64,000 bases of DNA from Bacteroidales bacterium (GCA_020052415.1 JAGVPB010000078.1:82642-146641), one strand, 5' to 3'; shown: positions 44,572 to 53,013, counted from the stretch's first letter. Notes: a model not told the origin generated them from the sequence alone. Numbers and translations are program-made.

Positions 44572-47500
44572 ATGATACGATTTACTAAACTTTACTTATT
44601 GTCGGGATTATTATCAATTTTTATCTCAACAGGTTTTGGCCAAAGAGAATTTAAAGGGAAATTGCTACTAACCGATGATTTAACCGGAACTTCTCTTAAT
44701 TCCATTTCTCCCGGTCCGGTCTCTCCGGGTACTTTTGATATCACTTTTTCTGTGAATATTTACAGTCCGGATTTTGAATATGCCGACAGGATTGAAATAA
44801 CGGTTCCAACGAATTGGACTATTAATTCGGTTAATAATGTTCCTGAAAATACTTCCTGCGGATGCATTACTATTGAAGGAATTACAGGTCAAATGGCCTG
44901 GTGGCAAATTGATGAAACAATGCCATCCGGTTTCGGTTCATGGTATGGGTTGACTGACTTTGTTGCAAATGTTACAGTACCCGACTGTTCGGGTTCGCCC
45001 TGGGATATTGACTGGACTGTTATCGGTGATGGGTTCGGAGTTGATCCGCACACAGTTTCGGGAATTTATTCATTAACCTGCGACAGTAATCCGCCAACCT
45101 ACGTTCCATTAACAGCAACAGCTTTTTGTCAAACCTACAGTGGTTCCTTTTCTGACGGTGGCAATGTTACTTTTGAATTAAATCTGTTCGCAAGCCAGAG
45201 TTATCATTTTTCTCTTTGTTTGAATGATCTGTGCTGTGGGGGAGATTACACAGGTGATACCGATGGTGATTTAACCATGTATGATGCAGGTTTGACTTTG
45301 GTATGGTACATTGATGGAGAAGAGGCATGCGGGTACAATGCAAGTACGAAACCGGATTATCCGAATGGATGGAGCCCGGCCTCAGATGGAACCTATTATT
45401 TAATGGTTGATGATTTTGGAGCCGGTGCATCGTCCGCTTTTACACTTTCGTACCAGATTGCAAACACAATACTAACTCCAAATACAACCTGCCAGACCGT
45501 TGCCGGTTCATTTGGCCCTGGTGGGGGTGTTTATTATGAAATGTATCTGACAACAGGTAATGATTATAATTTTTCGACCTGCTCCTCTGATCCTTGTGCA
45601 GGCAATGCCGATGAGGATACGGATTTCAGGATGTATGACGCCTCAGGTAATCAATTGTGGTATGTTGATGGAAGTGGCAGCTGTTTATATCATGCCTCAA
45701 CTTACGGGCAATCCTCTGAAAACTGGACTCCTGCTGCTGACGGGTGTTATTATTTATATATTGATGAATATGGGACTGGGGGAAGTACGGTAACTTATAC
45801 CTTAGCTTATTTAGCTTCAGAAATTTTCGAAATACAAAATGATTTTTGTGCTGACGCCATCACTGTAACCTGTGGGAGCTCCACTGCAGGTACTACCACA
45901 GGCGCTACCTTTGATAACGCGGGTACTTGCGGAATATCAAACACCGAACCCGGAGTATGGTACAAGTTTACCGGTACCGGCGCTATGGTTAGCGCCGGCT
46001 TATGTACCGGTACTGCCTGGGATTCTAAAATTTCCGTATTTGAAGGGACTTGCAGTTCCCTTGTTTGTGTTGATGGAAACGATGATTATTGTAATTATCA
46101 GTCCAGGATTGACTGGTTTGCTGAGATTGGAACAGATTATTACATCCTTGTTCATCAATATAGCAGTACTGGCGGGGCATTCACCTTAACAATTGATTGT
46201 TCCTCACCTGCATCTGCCACCTGGGAAGGTGATGACAGTCCTAATAATGATTGGTTTGGCGCTGATAACTGGGATGTACAGGATGTTCCCGGAATTACAA
46301 CTGATGTAATTATTCCGGCCGGACTAAATTATTACCCTACAATTGACAGAAGCGCTTTTTGCAACAACATCTTTTTTAACTCTGATGCTTCAGGTGCAGC
46401 CACTTTACTGGATGGCGGGTATTTAACTATTGATGGAATCGCTTCAGTTGAGCGTTTTTACACCGGCGATCCAACTTCTGCCCAGGATTGGCATCTGGTT
46501 TCATCTCCAGTCTCCGGTGCGACAGCATCTGTATTTATGGGTATGTACCTGCAAAATTTTACAGAGGCCACACACAGCTATACCGAAATTTCTGATCCTG
46601 ATGTCGTACTAAACGTAATGGAAGGATATGCCCTGTATTCAACGTTGAGTACTTCCAATACTGCAACATTTACAGGTGATTTAAATCTTGGGATACAATC
46701 CAGGAATTTCACCGCCGATGATCCGGATCCTAATCCCGATTTGACAGGTTGGAATTTATTGGGTAATCCGTTCGTTTCCTCTATTGACTGGGAGACTGTT
46801 ACCATTCCATCCGGATTAAGCAATGAAGTTCATTATATTGAAGCTTTAACGGGTAATGATTTATCTTACGTACAGGGAGTTGGGGGTTTTGGCTCACAAT
46901 ATATCCCCCCGATGCAGGGATTTTTCGTAAAGGCAACTTCGGCAGGTACATTCTCTGTGGGAAATGCTCAAAGGACACATTCAGGTGCAGGTAATTTTTA
47001 CAAAACCGATAATACCCGCTTATTGATTCTGGAAGCTTCCGGAGAAAATTTAACAGATCAGGCATGGATTCATTTTAACAGTCTGGCGGGAGTTGAGCAT
47101 GATGGTGTTTATGATGCTTACAAGAGGATCAATATTTCAAATCCGGAACTGCCACAAATTTATTCACTTACTCCATCGGGTACCAAACTTTCAATCAATG
47201 GAATGCCGGAGACAACATGGGTTCCGGTTGGATTTACTGCTGCTATTCCCGCAGAATTTACCATTACAGCTGTTGAAACCGGAGACTTTACGGAAGTAAT
47301 ACTTGAAGATTTGCTTACGGGAGTCAAGACCGACCTGCTGAAGGGATCTTACACCTTCAGTTTTAACTTAAATGAGCCGGAAAACAGGTTTATCGTTCAT
47401 TTTACTCCTCTTGCTGTTACCGATAACTTTGCTGACCTGATCAACATCTATTCAAGTCATAACGATGTGTATGTTTCAGTTCCGGCAAATACCAAAGGCG

Positions 47501-47652
47501 ACATCGCGGTTTACACCCTTATGGGTCAGGAAGTCGCACATGCAGTAATAAGAGATGTGCTCAGTAAGATCACATTGAATAAGAGCGCTTATTATATCGT
47601 AAAAGTGCTCAGCGATGAAAATGTAGTAACGAAAAAAGTATTAATACAATAA
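44572..47652 (+). CDS. large secreted multidomain protein with T9SS type A sorting tail
   Basis: A 1026-residue protein with a signal peptide (LYLLSGLLSIFISTGFGQ). Residues about 180-290 and 305-420 are two tandem related modules, each opening with a Cys-Gln-Thr block (FCQTYSGSFSDGG; TCQTVAGSFGPGG) and containing Cys pairs and an Asp-rich DTDGD/EDTD loop, like pre-peptidase C-terminal domains. A third such module follows (ITVTCGSSTAGTTTGAT). Later comes a WNLLGNPFVSSIDW block typical of T9SS proteins, and the last 70 residues are the sorting domain (GDIAVYTLMGQEVAHAVI, then YYIVKVLSDENVVTKKVLI). It is expected on the cell surface; the ligand is unknown. Confidence 0.88.
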   Translation: MIRFTKLYLLSGLLSIFISTGFGQREFKGKLLLTDDLTGTSLNSISPGPVSPGTFDITFSVNIYSPDFEYADRIEITVPTNWTINSVNNVPENTSCGCITIEGITGQMAWWQIDETMPSGFGSWYGLTDFVANVTVPDCSGSPWDIDWTVIGDGFGVDPHTVSGIYSLTCDSNPPTYVPLTATAFCQTYSGSFSDGGNVTFELNLFASQSYHFSLCLNDLCCGGDYTGDTDGDLTMYDAGLTLVWYIDGEEACGYNASTKPDYPNGWSPASDGTYYLMVDDFGAGASSAFTLSYQIANTILTPNTTCQTVAGSFGPGGGVYYEMYLTTGNDYNFSTCSSDPCAGNADEDTDFRMYDASGNQLWYVDGSGSCLYHASTYGQSSENWTPAADGCYYLYIDEYGTGGSTVTYTLAYLASEIFEIQNDFCADAITVTCGSSTAGTTTGATFDNAGTCGISNTEPGVWYKFTGTGAMVSAGLCTGTAWDSKISVFEGTCSSLVCVDGNDDYCNYQSRIDWFAEIGTDYYILVHQYSSTGGAFTLTIDCSSPASATWEGDDSPNNDWFGADNWDVQDVPGITTDVIIPAGLNYYPTIDRSAFCNNIFFNSDASGAATLLDGGYLTIDGIASVERFYTGDPTSAQDWHLVSSPVSGATASVFMGMYLQNFTEATHSYTEISDPDVVLNVMEGYALYSTLSTSNTATFTGDLNLGIQSRNFTADDPDPNPDLTGWNLLGNPFVSSIDWETVTIPSGLSNEVHYIEALTGNDLSYVQGVGGFGSQYIPPMQGFFVKATSAGTFSVGNAQRTHSGAGNFYKTDNTRLLILEASGENLTDQAWIHFNSLAGVEHDGVYDAYKRINISNPELPQIYSLTPSGTKLSINGMPETTWVPVGFTAAIPAEFTITAVETGDFTEVILEDLLTGVKTDLLKGSYTFSFNLNEPENRFIVHFTPLAVTDNFADLINIYSSHNDVYVSVPANTKGDIAVYTLMGQEVAHAVIRDVLSKITLNKSAYYIVKVLSDENVVTKKVLIQ

Positions 47653-47663
47653 AAATTACAGAT

Positions 47664-47882
47664 ATGAAAAAAGCATTAAAATTATTATTAGTGGCAGGTA
47701 CATTTCTGTTCTTACCACTGGTTATGACGGCTCAGATTCCACCTCATCCAAACGGAGGTGGCGGGCCGGGAAGCGGCGATATCCCTGTTGGCGGCGGAGC
47801 TCCCATTGACGGCGGTTTGTCCGTGATGCTCCTCCTCGGCGCGGCTTATGGTTCCCGGAAAATCTTCAGGATGAAGAAATAA
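47664..47882 (+). CDS. small exported protein with PID-CTERM-like sorting tail
   Basis: A 72-residue product: a signal peptide (LKLLLVAGTFLFLPLVMTAQ), a Gly/Pro-rich middle of about 20 residues, then PIDGGLSVMLLLGAAYGSRKIF and a basic end. The PIDGG motif, hydrophobic helix and basic tail form the tripartite sorting signal known as PID-CTERM in Bacteroidota. The mature stretch between signals is only about 25 residues, so this may be a carrier peptide or a signal-only gene. It starts 11 bp after the T9SS cargo gene, so the two are co-transcribed. Confidence 0.75.
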   Translation: MKKALKLLLVAGTFLFLPLVMTAQIPPHPNGGGGPGSGDIPVGGGAPIDGGLSVMLLLGAAYGSRKIFRMKK

Positions 47883-48003
47883 TTACCAGGTTTTACCATT
47901 TCGAAATTTAATGAAGGTGAAGACCAAAATTAAATTTCCTGAAATGGTTAAATCCCGGTTATTTACACCGGGATTATCCCATAAATTATTTTAATATCCA
48001 TTA

Positions 48004-48038
48004 AAACCCAGACTGTCAGCTACAGGTCTGGGTTTTTT
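48004..48038 (+). terminator. rho-independent terminator
   Basis: The perfect stem AACCCAGAC/GTCTGGGTT, with a 12-base loop and six T, lies about 120 bp after the PID-CTERM gene. Confidence 0.88.
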
Positions 48039-48068
48039 GTCTTAGTAAGATTTTAATCCTGTATTCTT

Positions 48069-48076
48069 TACCTTTG
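48069..48076 (+). promoter_or_regulatory. -7 promoter element upstream of the TPR lipoprotein gene
   Basis: TACCTTTG matches TAnnTTTG. The -33 TTG is not well placed. The implied leader is about 145 bases. Confidence 0.4.
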
Positions 48077-48228
48077 CGGTTAAAATAATACCGGTTCATT
48101 CATGCCTGACCGCCCGCCTTCAAAAAGAATACATGGGATTGGATGGGAAAAAAATCAGGATGCTTTGGATATTATCATCTTTAAATACTAATTTTGCAAT
48201 TCTTAAATTTCATTAAAGGTCGGGTCCC

Positions 48229-48876
48229 ATGAAAATTATTTACAGAATATTGTTATGTACCATTATTTTACCGCTTGCATTTACCTCCTGCCGGCAAGAT
48301 AATGCCAATCATCATTTTAAAAACGGCTCTGCAAAATTCCAGTTAAAGGATTATAATGGTGCGATTAATGATTTTAGCCGGGCCATTGCATTGAACACCA
48401 ATTACAAGGAGGCCTATTATGCAAGGGCGATAAGCTATGGCATTCTTGCTAAGTACGATAAGGCTCTTGAGGATTTTAACAAAGTACTTCAGCTGGATCC
48501 GACATTTAAAGATGCCTATATGAACAGAGCTTATTATGCAAAAGAAAAAACCGGAGACTTTAAAGGTGCGTTAGAGGATTTGAATAAATTTATTGACCTG
48601 AATAAAGACGGTAACAATGCCTTTGCGCTGAACAACAGGGGATTTATCAAGTTCAGCCTTAACGACCATGCGGGTGCAATGGAGGATATTCAAAAATCCA
48701 TAGAACTCGATCCTAATAATTCCTTTGCCTACAAAAACAGAGCTTTGATTTACATTTCGACAGACAGCATAAACCTGGCCTGTACCGATCTTAACAAAGC
48801 ATTGGAACTCGGATTTACCAAAGATTATGGCAATGAGGTTATAGAATTATCTGATAAATATTGTAAACAGAATTAG
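48229..48876 (+). CDS. tetratricopeptide-repeat lipoprotein
   Basis: A 215-residue lipoprotein (signal ending AFTSC, Cys about residue 21). Four to five TPR units fill the mature part: GSAKFQLKDYNGAINDFSRAI, YARAISYGILAKYDKALEDF, NRAYYAKEKTGDFKGALEDL, NRGFIKFSLNDHAGAMEDI and a last unit ending ACTDLNKALELG. TPR proteins serve as protein-binding scaffolds, here at the outer or inner membrane. It is monocistronic; sequence after the stop is non-coding. Confidence 0.9.
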   Translation: MKIIYRILLCTIILPLAFTSCRQDNANHHFKNGSAKFQLKDYNGAINDFSRAIALNTNYKEAYYARAISYGILAKYDKALEDFNKVLQLDPTFKDAYMNRAYYAKEKTGDFKGALEDLNKFIDLNKDGNNAFALNNRGFIKFSLNDHAGAMEDIQKSIELDPNNSFAYKNRALIYISTDSINLACTDLNKALELGFTKDYGNEVIELSDKYCKQN

Positions 48877-48934
48877 AGACTTTTTAAATTTTATTTTGGC
48901 AATTATTGTATATGATTATTGCTATTTGTTAATA

Positions 48935-49026
48935 CTTTGTGAATCTTTGAGTCTTAGTGGTTTAGTGGCAAAAAATAAATTAAGTCCCTTGCCACGAAGT
49001 CTCAAAAACACGAAGGCGTCACTAAG
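48935..49026. repeat. imperfect palindromic intergenic repeat
   Basis: The left part (CTTAGTGG, GTGGCA) and right part (TGCCAC, CACTAAG) are inverted around an AT-rich centre of about 20 bases. It resembles the GCCACGAAG-type intergenic repeats common in Bacteroidota. No coding potential was seen. Confidence 0.55.
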
Positions 49027-49609
49027 TTTTGTTTTCCTAAATAAAGAAATATATAATTTTTAAACAGTTTCTTAATCCGGCACCTGGCATTGCTTCCCGA
49101 AATTTGGGAACCACAAATCATTCTTATTCTTGTTATTTACCTGTCCGCCCCTGCTGAAGTCGGCATTGTAATATCCTTTCTTTCCCGCAGGAACATGATC
49201 CTGTTAGAAGATGAGATCGCCGCTCTGACCCTGAACATGGAGCTCGAACGGATCAGGTTTAAGGAAAACTTTGATTTCACGGTAAGTGTCAGCGATGAAT
49301 TGAATGCTTCGGCGATATATATTCCACCCATGCTGATCCAGCCCTTTATCGAGAATGCTATGAAGCACGGGTTAAGGCACAAAGAGGGAAAAGGAAAGCT
49401 CGAAGTTAATTTTGAAACTGCAGGAAGAGTCATTCGCTGCATTGTCAGGGACAACGGCATTGGGAGAGAGAAGGCCGCGGAACTTAATAAGGCAACGCAA
49501 GCCGGCCACAGGTCAGTCAGCATGGAGGTAATACCGATGTGATTTATGTAATAGCCATCTAAAAATGAAACTACTCATTGGACTATAACATAAATTCAAT
49601 CGGCATTAA

Positions 49610-49667
49610 CCAAAGTAAGAAATTCCAATAGTCCGCCTGAAGCGGACTAATTAGAATTTCACTTTGG
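49610..49667. repeat. long hairpin element inserted in the kinase pseudogene
   Basis: The outer arms CCAAAGT-AA-GAAATTC and GAATTTC-ACTTTGG pair apart from a 2-base bulge; the inner arms AGTCCGC and GCGGACT pair perfectly around a 4-base loop. The element ends 4 bases before the kinase frame resumes. It looks like a small MITE- or REP-like insertion. Confidence 0.7.
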
Positions 49668-49735
49668 TATAACATCCGAACGTATCGAAGCGCTCAGGAA
49701 ACAATTTAAGGAAGATATTTTTGTAAAAATAACCG

Positions 49736-49804
49736 ATTTAAAGGACATCAATGGAACTGCCACAGGAACGGAAGTCAGTATTATGATCCCTTTTGAGAAG
49801 GAAT
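49736..49804 (+). repeat. 69-bp direct repeat, copy 1 (kinase 3' end)
   Basis: It matches 52481-52549 at 67 of 69 positions. Here it is the last 23 codons of the LytS-type pseudogene. Confidence 0.85.
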
Positions 49805-49806
49805 AA

Positions 49807-50029
49807 TCGTCGGAAAATTGTTGGTAGAAAATAAACCAAACCTAATCTTTCAGCTCCGTAGGAGCGAAATATTGAGCTTGCCAATATGTGAATGAATGGA
49901 ATCAGCCATATATCAGGCAAGAGCCTGAACAAACAGGTTCGACTGAGGTAGAACCTCCGCCGAGCTTGGGAACGATTATTTCCCGCCCGGTTGAAGGGAA
50001 GTTTAAAAAAATGTTAAATAATGCTTGCA
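49807..50029. other. non-coding remnant region with short GC-rich palindromic motifs
   Basis: It contains CTCCGTAGGAGC (a palindromic core near 49854) and a GAGCCTGAACAAACAGGTTC-like dyad near 49925. Both resemble dispersed intergenic repeats. No gene was recognised. Confidence 0.5.
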
Positions 50030-50057
50030 TTGCATTGAAATAATTCCTTTACTTTTG
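50030..50057 (+). promoter_or_regulatory. promoter upstream of the FISUMP gene
   Basis: TTG (50030-50032), a 17-bp spacer and TACTTTTG (50050-50057) fit the Bacteroidota consensus. The implied start of transcription is near 50064, about 180 bases before the FISUMP gene. Confidence 0.55.
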
Positions 50058-50136
50058 GAATAACTGAAGGCTCTGGGATTTTTTTAGAAGGTTTTACTTT
50101 AAATGATGAAAAGAATAAGAGGAAATATTAATATAC

Positions 50137-50182
50137 AAAACCGTATAATTCATCAATAGGATGTTGGCGTGGTACGGTTTTT
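50137..50182 (+). terminator. hairpin with T-run in the FISUMP gene leader
   Basis: AAAACCGTA and TACGGTTTT pair over 9 bp around a 27-base loop and end in a T-run. It would end a transcript of about 120 nt starting near 50064, so it is either an attenuator or the end of a small RNA. Confidence 0.5.
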
Positions 50183-50242
50183 CTTTAAATATAAACAAGT
50201 TACCCCAAATTAATACAATTATAAACCACAAAACGCAAAAGT

Positions 50243-51607
50243 ATGAAAACAAGAATTTTATTTTCAATTGCTGTGATCGGATTGGTATTTTGCGCTTCTG
50301 CCCAGAAACCAACAATTAGCCTGATCTTTACAGCCGACAACAATGGCCAGCAAGTACCTTTGAACAGTATCCTGATAGAGAATCTAACTCAGGGTGGAGA
50401 TACTACACTTTATGCACCCGATACTGTGCTTTTACTGGATTATGTTATTGGAATGGAAGAAGTCAGCGATTTCAGCGGCAATGGTTTTTCTCTTTCCCAA
50501 AACTATCCCAATCCAATAGAAGGCAAAACGACAATTGAGCTCCTTTTGAATGAAAGTGAGAAGGTTGTGGTTACAGTCAGTGATGTGATGGGAAGAGAGG
50601 TGGCCAGTCAAGAATTTCCGTTAGAACAGGGCATCCATTCCTTCAATTTTTATCCAGGCAGGGAAAGCCTGTATTTTCTTACTGCCCGTGCAGATCAGCA
50701 AACCCGGACGATAAAAATGTTCAATTTTCCAACCGATGCGAATGCTTCAGGATATTGCAAACTGGGATACAACGGGCAGCAGAAAACCGGAGCCGGGGAT
50801 TATAAATCGGGAAACGCTCTGAACAATTTTGTATTTGACCTGGGCGACATGCTTAAAATTACTTCATTTACTGATCAAGGGGAACGAGTCATTACGAGTT
50901 CTCCCTCAGGTGATCAGACCTATTACTTTCATTATTCCGGAGATCCCTGCCCCGGTGCCCCAACTGTTACCGACATTGACGGAAACGTTTACAACACAGT
51001 GCTTATTGACAACCAATGCTGGATGAAAGAAAACCTGAAAACAACAACCTATCGAAACGGTACATCCATCCCTGAAGTAAAAGATTCAACTGAATGGTCG
51101 AATATGACAACAGGTGCTTATGTATGGTATGATAATGATATTTCATGGAAAGAAAAGTATGGTGCATTATACAACTGGTTCACAGCAATTGATTCGAATG
51201 GTCTTTGTCCGTTAGGTTGGCACGTACCCCCTCAGGACGATTGGGACGTATTGTTCGGGCTCATTGGAAACGTACAACAACCTATTTTCAATGTACTTAA
51301 ATCATGCAGGCAGGTAAATTCTGAGCTTGGTGGCAGTTGCAATACAAATGACCACCCCCGATGGGACCCGGATGATGATGATTATGGCACAGATGATTAC
51401 GGCTTTGCAGGCCTTCCGGGTGGTCGTCGTAACACTAATGGTCCCTTCCTCCTGCAAGGTAGCCATGGATACTGGTGGACTTCTACACTGGACTCATTAA
51501 ACATGGCCTGGCTCGAATATCTGTATTGTGCCAGTGGTTTCGTGTACATTGGCGTCACCAATGCTAAGCAAGCTGGTTTTTCGGTGCGTTGCCTCCGGGA
51601 TAATTGA
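50243..51607 (+). CDS. FISUMP-domain exported protein with internal T9SS-like module
   Basis: A 454-residue protein with a signal peptide (RILFSIAVIGLVFCASA, then Q). Residues about 80-165 look like a type A sorting-type domain (FSLSQNYPNPIEGKTTIELLL, VVVTVSDVMGREVAS) but lie internally. Residues about 240-454 form the Fibrobacter succinogenes major paralogous (FISUMP) domain: VTDIDGNVYNTVLIDNQCWMKENL, WYDND, YGALYNWFTA, CPLGWHVPPQDDWDVLF, YWWTSTLD and a terminal GFSVRCLRD. FISUMP proteins are surface-exposed and of unknown role. It sits in a region full of gene remnants and yet is intact. Confidence 0.88.
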   Translation: MKTRILFSIAVIGLVFCASAQKPTISLIFTADNNGQQVPLNSILIENLTQGGDTTLYAPDTVLLLDYVIGMEEVSDFSGNGFSLSQNYPNPIEGKTTIELLLNESEKVVVTVSDVMGREVASQEFPLEQGIHSFNFYPGRESLYFLTARADQQTRTIKMFNFPTDANASGYCKLGYNGQQKTGAGDYKSGNALNNFVFDLGDMLKITSFTDQGERVITSSPSGDQTYYFHYSGDPCPGAPTVTDIDGNVYNTVLIDNQCWMKENLKTTTYRNGTSIPEVKDSTEWSNMTTGAYVWYDNDISWKEKYGALYNWFTAIDSNGLCPLGWHVPPQDDWDVLFGLIGNVQQPIFNVLKSCRQVNSELGGSCNTNDHPRWDPDDDDYGTDDYGFAGLPGGRRNTNGPFLLQGSHGYWWTSTLDSLNMAWLEYLYCASGFVYIGVTNAKQAGFSVRCLRDN

Positions 51608-51657
51608 CAATTTGGCTATTCTATTATTTGAATGAATATTTCCTGAGTATACGTTCT

Positions 51658-51703
51658 TCTCAGCATGACTAAAATAAAGATAATTCATGCGGGTAAGCAG
51701 CAC
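51658..51703. repeat. left repeat block of a possible cassette
   Basis: TCTCAGCATGACT at 51658-51670 is the inverted copy of 52376-52388, and the 18-mer CATGCGGGTAAGCAGCAC at 51686-51703 is a direct copy of 52291-52308. The two pairs enclose the hypothetical gene at 51772-52257. Confidence 0.65.
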
Positions 51704-51771
51704 CTTTTTATAGTATCTATATTGGCATGGTTTTTTCATATTTTTTAACAAGCTGAATAAATTTGAAGATC

Positions 51772-52257
51772 ATGAAAATAAATGCCTTGATACCATTTAT
51801 CTTTTGTTCATGCATCGTTTGCGCACAAAATGAAATCGAATCAGTACTTGACCAGCAATTTCAGGTAATACAAATTGAAGGATTCGATTATAACTTGTGG
51901 AAACACAGAATATATGACCTGGAAGTAATAGAAACCTTTATAGATCCCTTATTGATTGAAATTAATAAAAGAGAGACAAAAATTAATAAAAAATTGTATA
52001 AATTCGCAATTGACTATTCCATCATGCATCGAGGAAGCCTGATCTTTAACTTGTTTGGAGAAAAATTTGAATTTCCCCCCTTGAGCAATAATAAAACATA
52101 TCCTGCGAAACAATTTCCTATTAAGGTACCCAATGAATTAGAGGCCTTTGCAATCTTTTTTGGAGACTTGCTGAGGCGAATGGAAAGAATTGAAATAATG
52201 AGAGAAACAATAATTTTATCTAATTCCAGTGATGAAAATATTGTCCTTAAAAGATAA
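51772..52257 (+). CDS. exported hypothetical protein
   Basis: A 161-residue protein with a short signal peptide (INALIPFIFCSCIVCA, then Q); an in-frame TTG at 51763 is three codons upstream. The mature part is mixed alpha/beta with many charged residues (YNLWKHRIYDLEVIETFIDPLLIEINKRETKINKKL) and an AIFFGDLLRRMERIEIM helix near the C-terminus. No family was recognised. It is bracketed by a direct 18-bp repeat and a 13-bp inverted repeat, so it may be a recently inserted unit. Confidence 0.6.
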   Translation: MKINALIPFIFCSCIVCAQNEIESVLDQQFQVIQIEGFDYNLWKHRIYDLEVIETFIDPLLIEINKRETKINKKLYKFAIDYSIMHRGSLIFNLFGEKFEFPPLSNNKTYPAKQFPIKVPNELEAFAIFFGDLLRRMERIEIMRETIILSNSSDENIVLKR

Positions 52258-52290
52258 ACTGGACCCCGCAGTCGAGTGTTCCATTTCGGC

Positions 52291-52388
52291 CATGCGGGTA
52301 AGCAGCACGTATGCCGGATAAAAAGAGGTTAGATATTATGCCAAAGGCATCCCTTAGTTCGGCTTAGCCTCCCGAAGTCATGCTGAGA
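52291..52388. repeat. right repeat block of a possible cassette
   Basis: It holds the second copy of the 18-bp direct repeat (52291-52308) and the inverted AGTCATGCTGAGA (52376-52388), partners of the left block at 51658-51703. Confidence 0.65.
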
Positions 52389-52480
52389 CATTAATTCCCG
52401 GTTGGCATTTAACAAAAAGAGACCCGCACCCGCAATTCTTCCCGCCAAACCTTAAGCGATTACGCGACTTGTGGATTGAT

Positions 52481-52549
52481 ATTTAAAGGACATCAACGGA
52501 ACTGCCACAGGAACGGAAGTCAGTATAATGATCCCTTTTGAGAAGGAAT
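52481..52549 (+). repeat. 69-bp direct repeat, copy 2 (isolated kinase 3' end)
   Basis: It encodes the same LytS C-terminal residues (GTATGTEVSIMIPFEKE) as 49736-49804, with two base differences, but no other kinase sequence is attached. Flanking sequences of the two copies do not match. Confidence 0.82.
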
Positions 52550-52688
52550 GAGCGTTCTGCATTCCCAGGCATTAGCCAATACCGAAAGTTTTGTTGATCT
52601 TACTTCATACGGCAGCAGCGCCTATATATTAAATGTAAAAGATAAAAGCAGAACAATCATGGAATCAACCAGGGTCATTAAAAGGTAA
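52548..52688 (+). pseudogene. fragment of a T9SS sorting domain
   Basis: The 46-codon frame reads SFVDLTSYGSSAYILNVKDKSRTI and ends RVIKR. It has the last three strands of a type A sorting domain, in which the usual GxYxLxV and terminal IKR are recognisable. No cargo or signal peptide precedes it; it starts in the stop region of the 69-bp repeat. It is a remnant. Confidence 0.6.
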
Positions 52689-52710
52689 TTTAAAAATCAG
52701 TTCTCAGCAG

Positions 52711-52751
52711 GGGGTCAATTAACCGGAATGAGGGGTCAATTTGACCGGAAT
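52711..52751. mobile_element. IS21-like terminal repeat scar
   Basis: Two direct copies of a GGGGTCAATT...CCGGAAT unit, starting 21 bp apart (52711 and 52732), resemble the multiple terminal repeats of IS21-family elements. No istA or istB gene is present, so only an end remains. Confidence 0.5.
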
Positions 52752-52821
52752 AAACAGATAATATAGTCTGAGACTATTTTTTAGACTGGATGCAGACGCA
52801 AAATACGTCCAACAGGAGGCT

Positions 52822-52864
52822 TATCTATTTGAAGATTACAGGCTGGAGCCTGTTAAAATAGATA
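52822..52864. repeat. nested hairpin element
   Basis: The outer arms TATCTATTT and AAATAGATA (9 bp perfect) enclose inner arms ACAGGCT and AGCCTGT (7 bp perfect) around GG. The structure resembles the one in the kinase pseudogene but the sequence differs. Sequence from 52865 to 53013 shows no gene. Confidence 0.6.
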
Positions 52865-53013
52865 CGACTAAGGCGGAGCCTTTGCCGAAATTTAATTGTT
52901 ACCCTCGAAAGCGCAAAAGATTGATGAAGACTTATTGTTCAGTAATAGCCTTCGAATAAATTTTATGATATGACCATATCAGAGACAAGCTATAAGTTGT
53001 ATATAAAAATCAT

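Larger units (their letters stand above)
49090..49806 (+). pseudogene. broken LytS/YesM-type histidine kinase, C-terminal part
   Basis: From about 49160 the frame encodes LEDEIAALTLNMELERIRFKENFDF, the IPPMLIQPFIENAMKHGLRH N box and VRDNGIGREKA, the kinase core of the His_kinase/LytS group. The frame then stops at 49542. The true C-terminus (TSERIEALRKQFKEDIF, then GTEVSIMIPFEKE) resumes in the same frame at 49672 after about 130 bp of inserted sequence containing a long hairpin. The N-terminal membrane part and phospho-His region are missing. No LytR regulator gene is adjacent. Confidence 0.8.
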
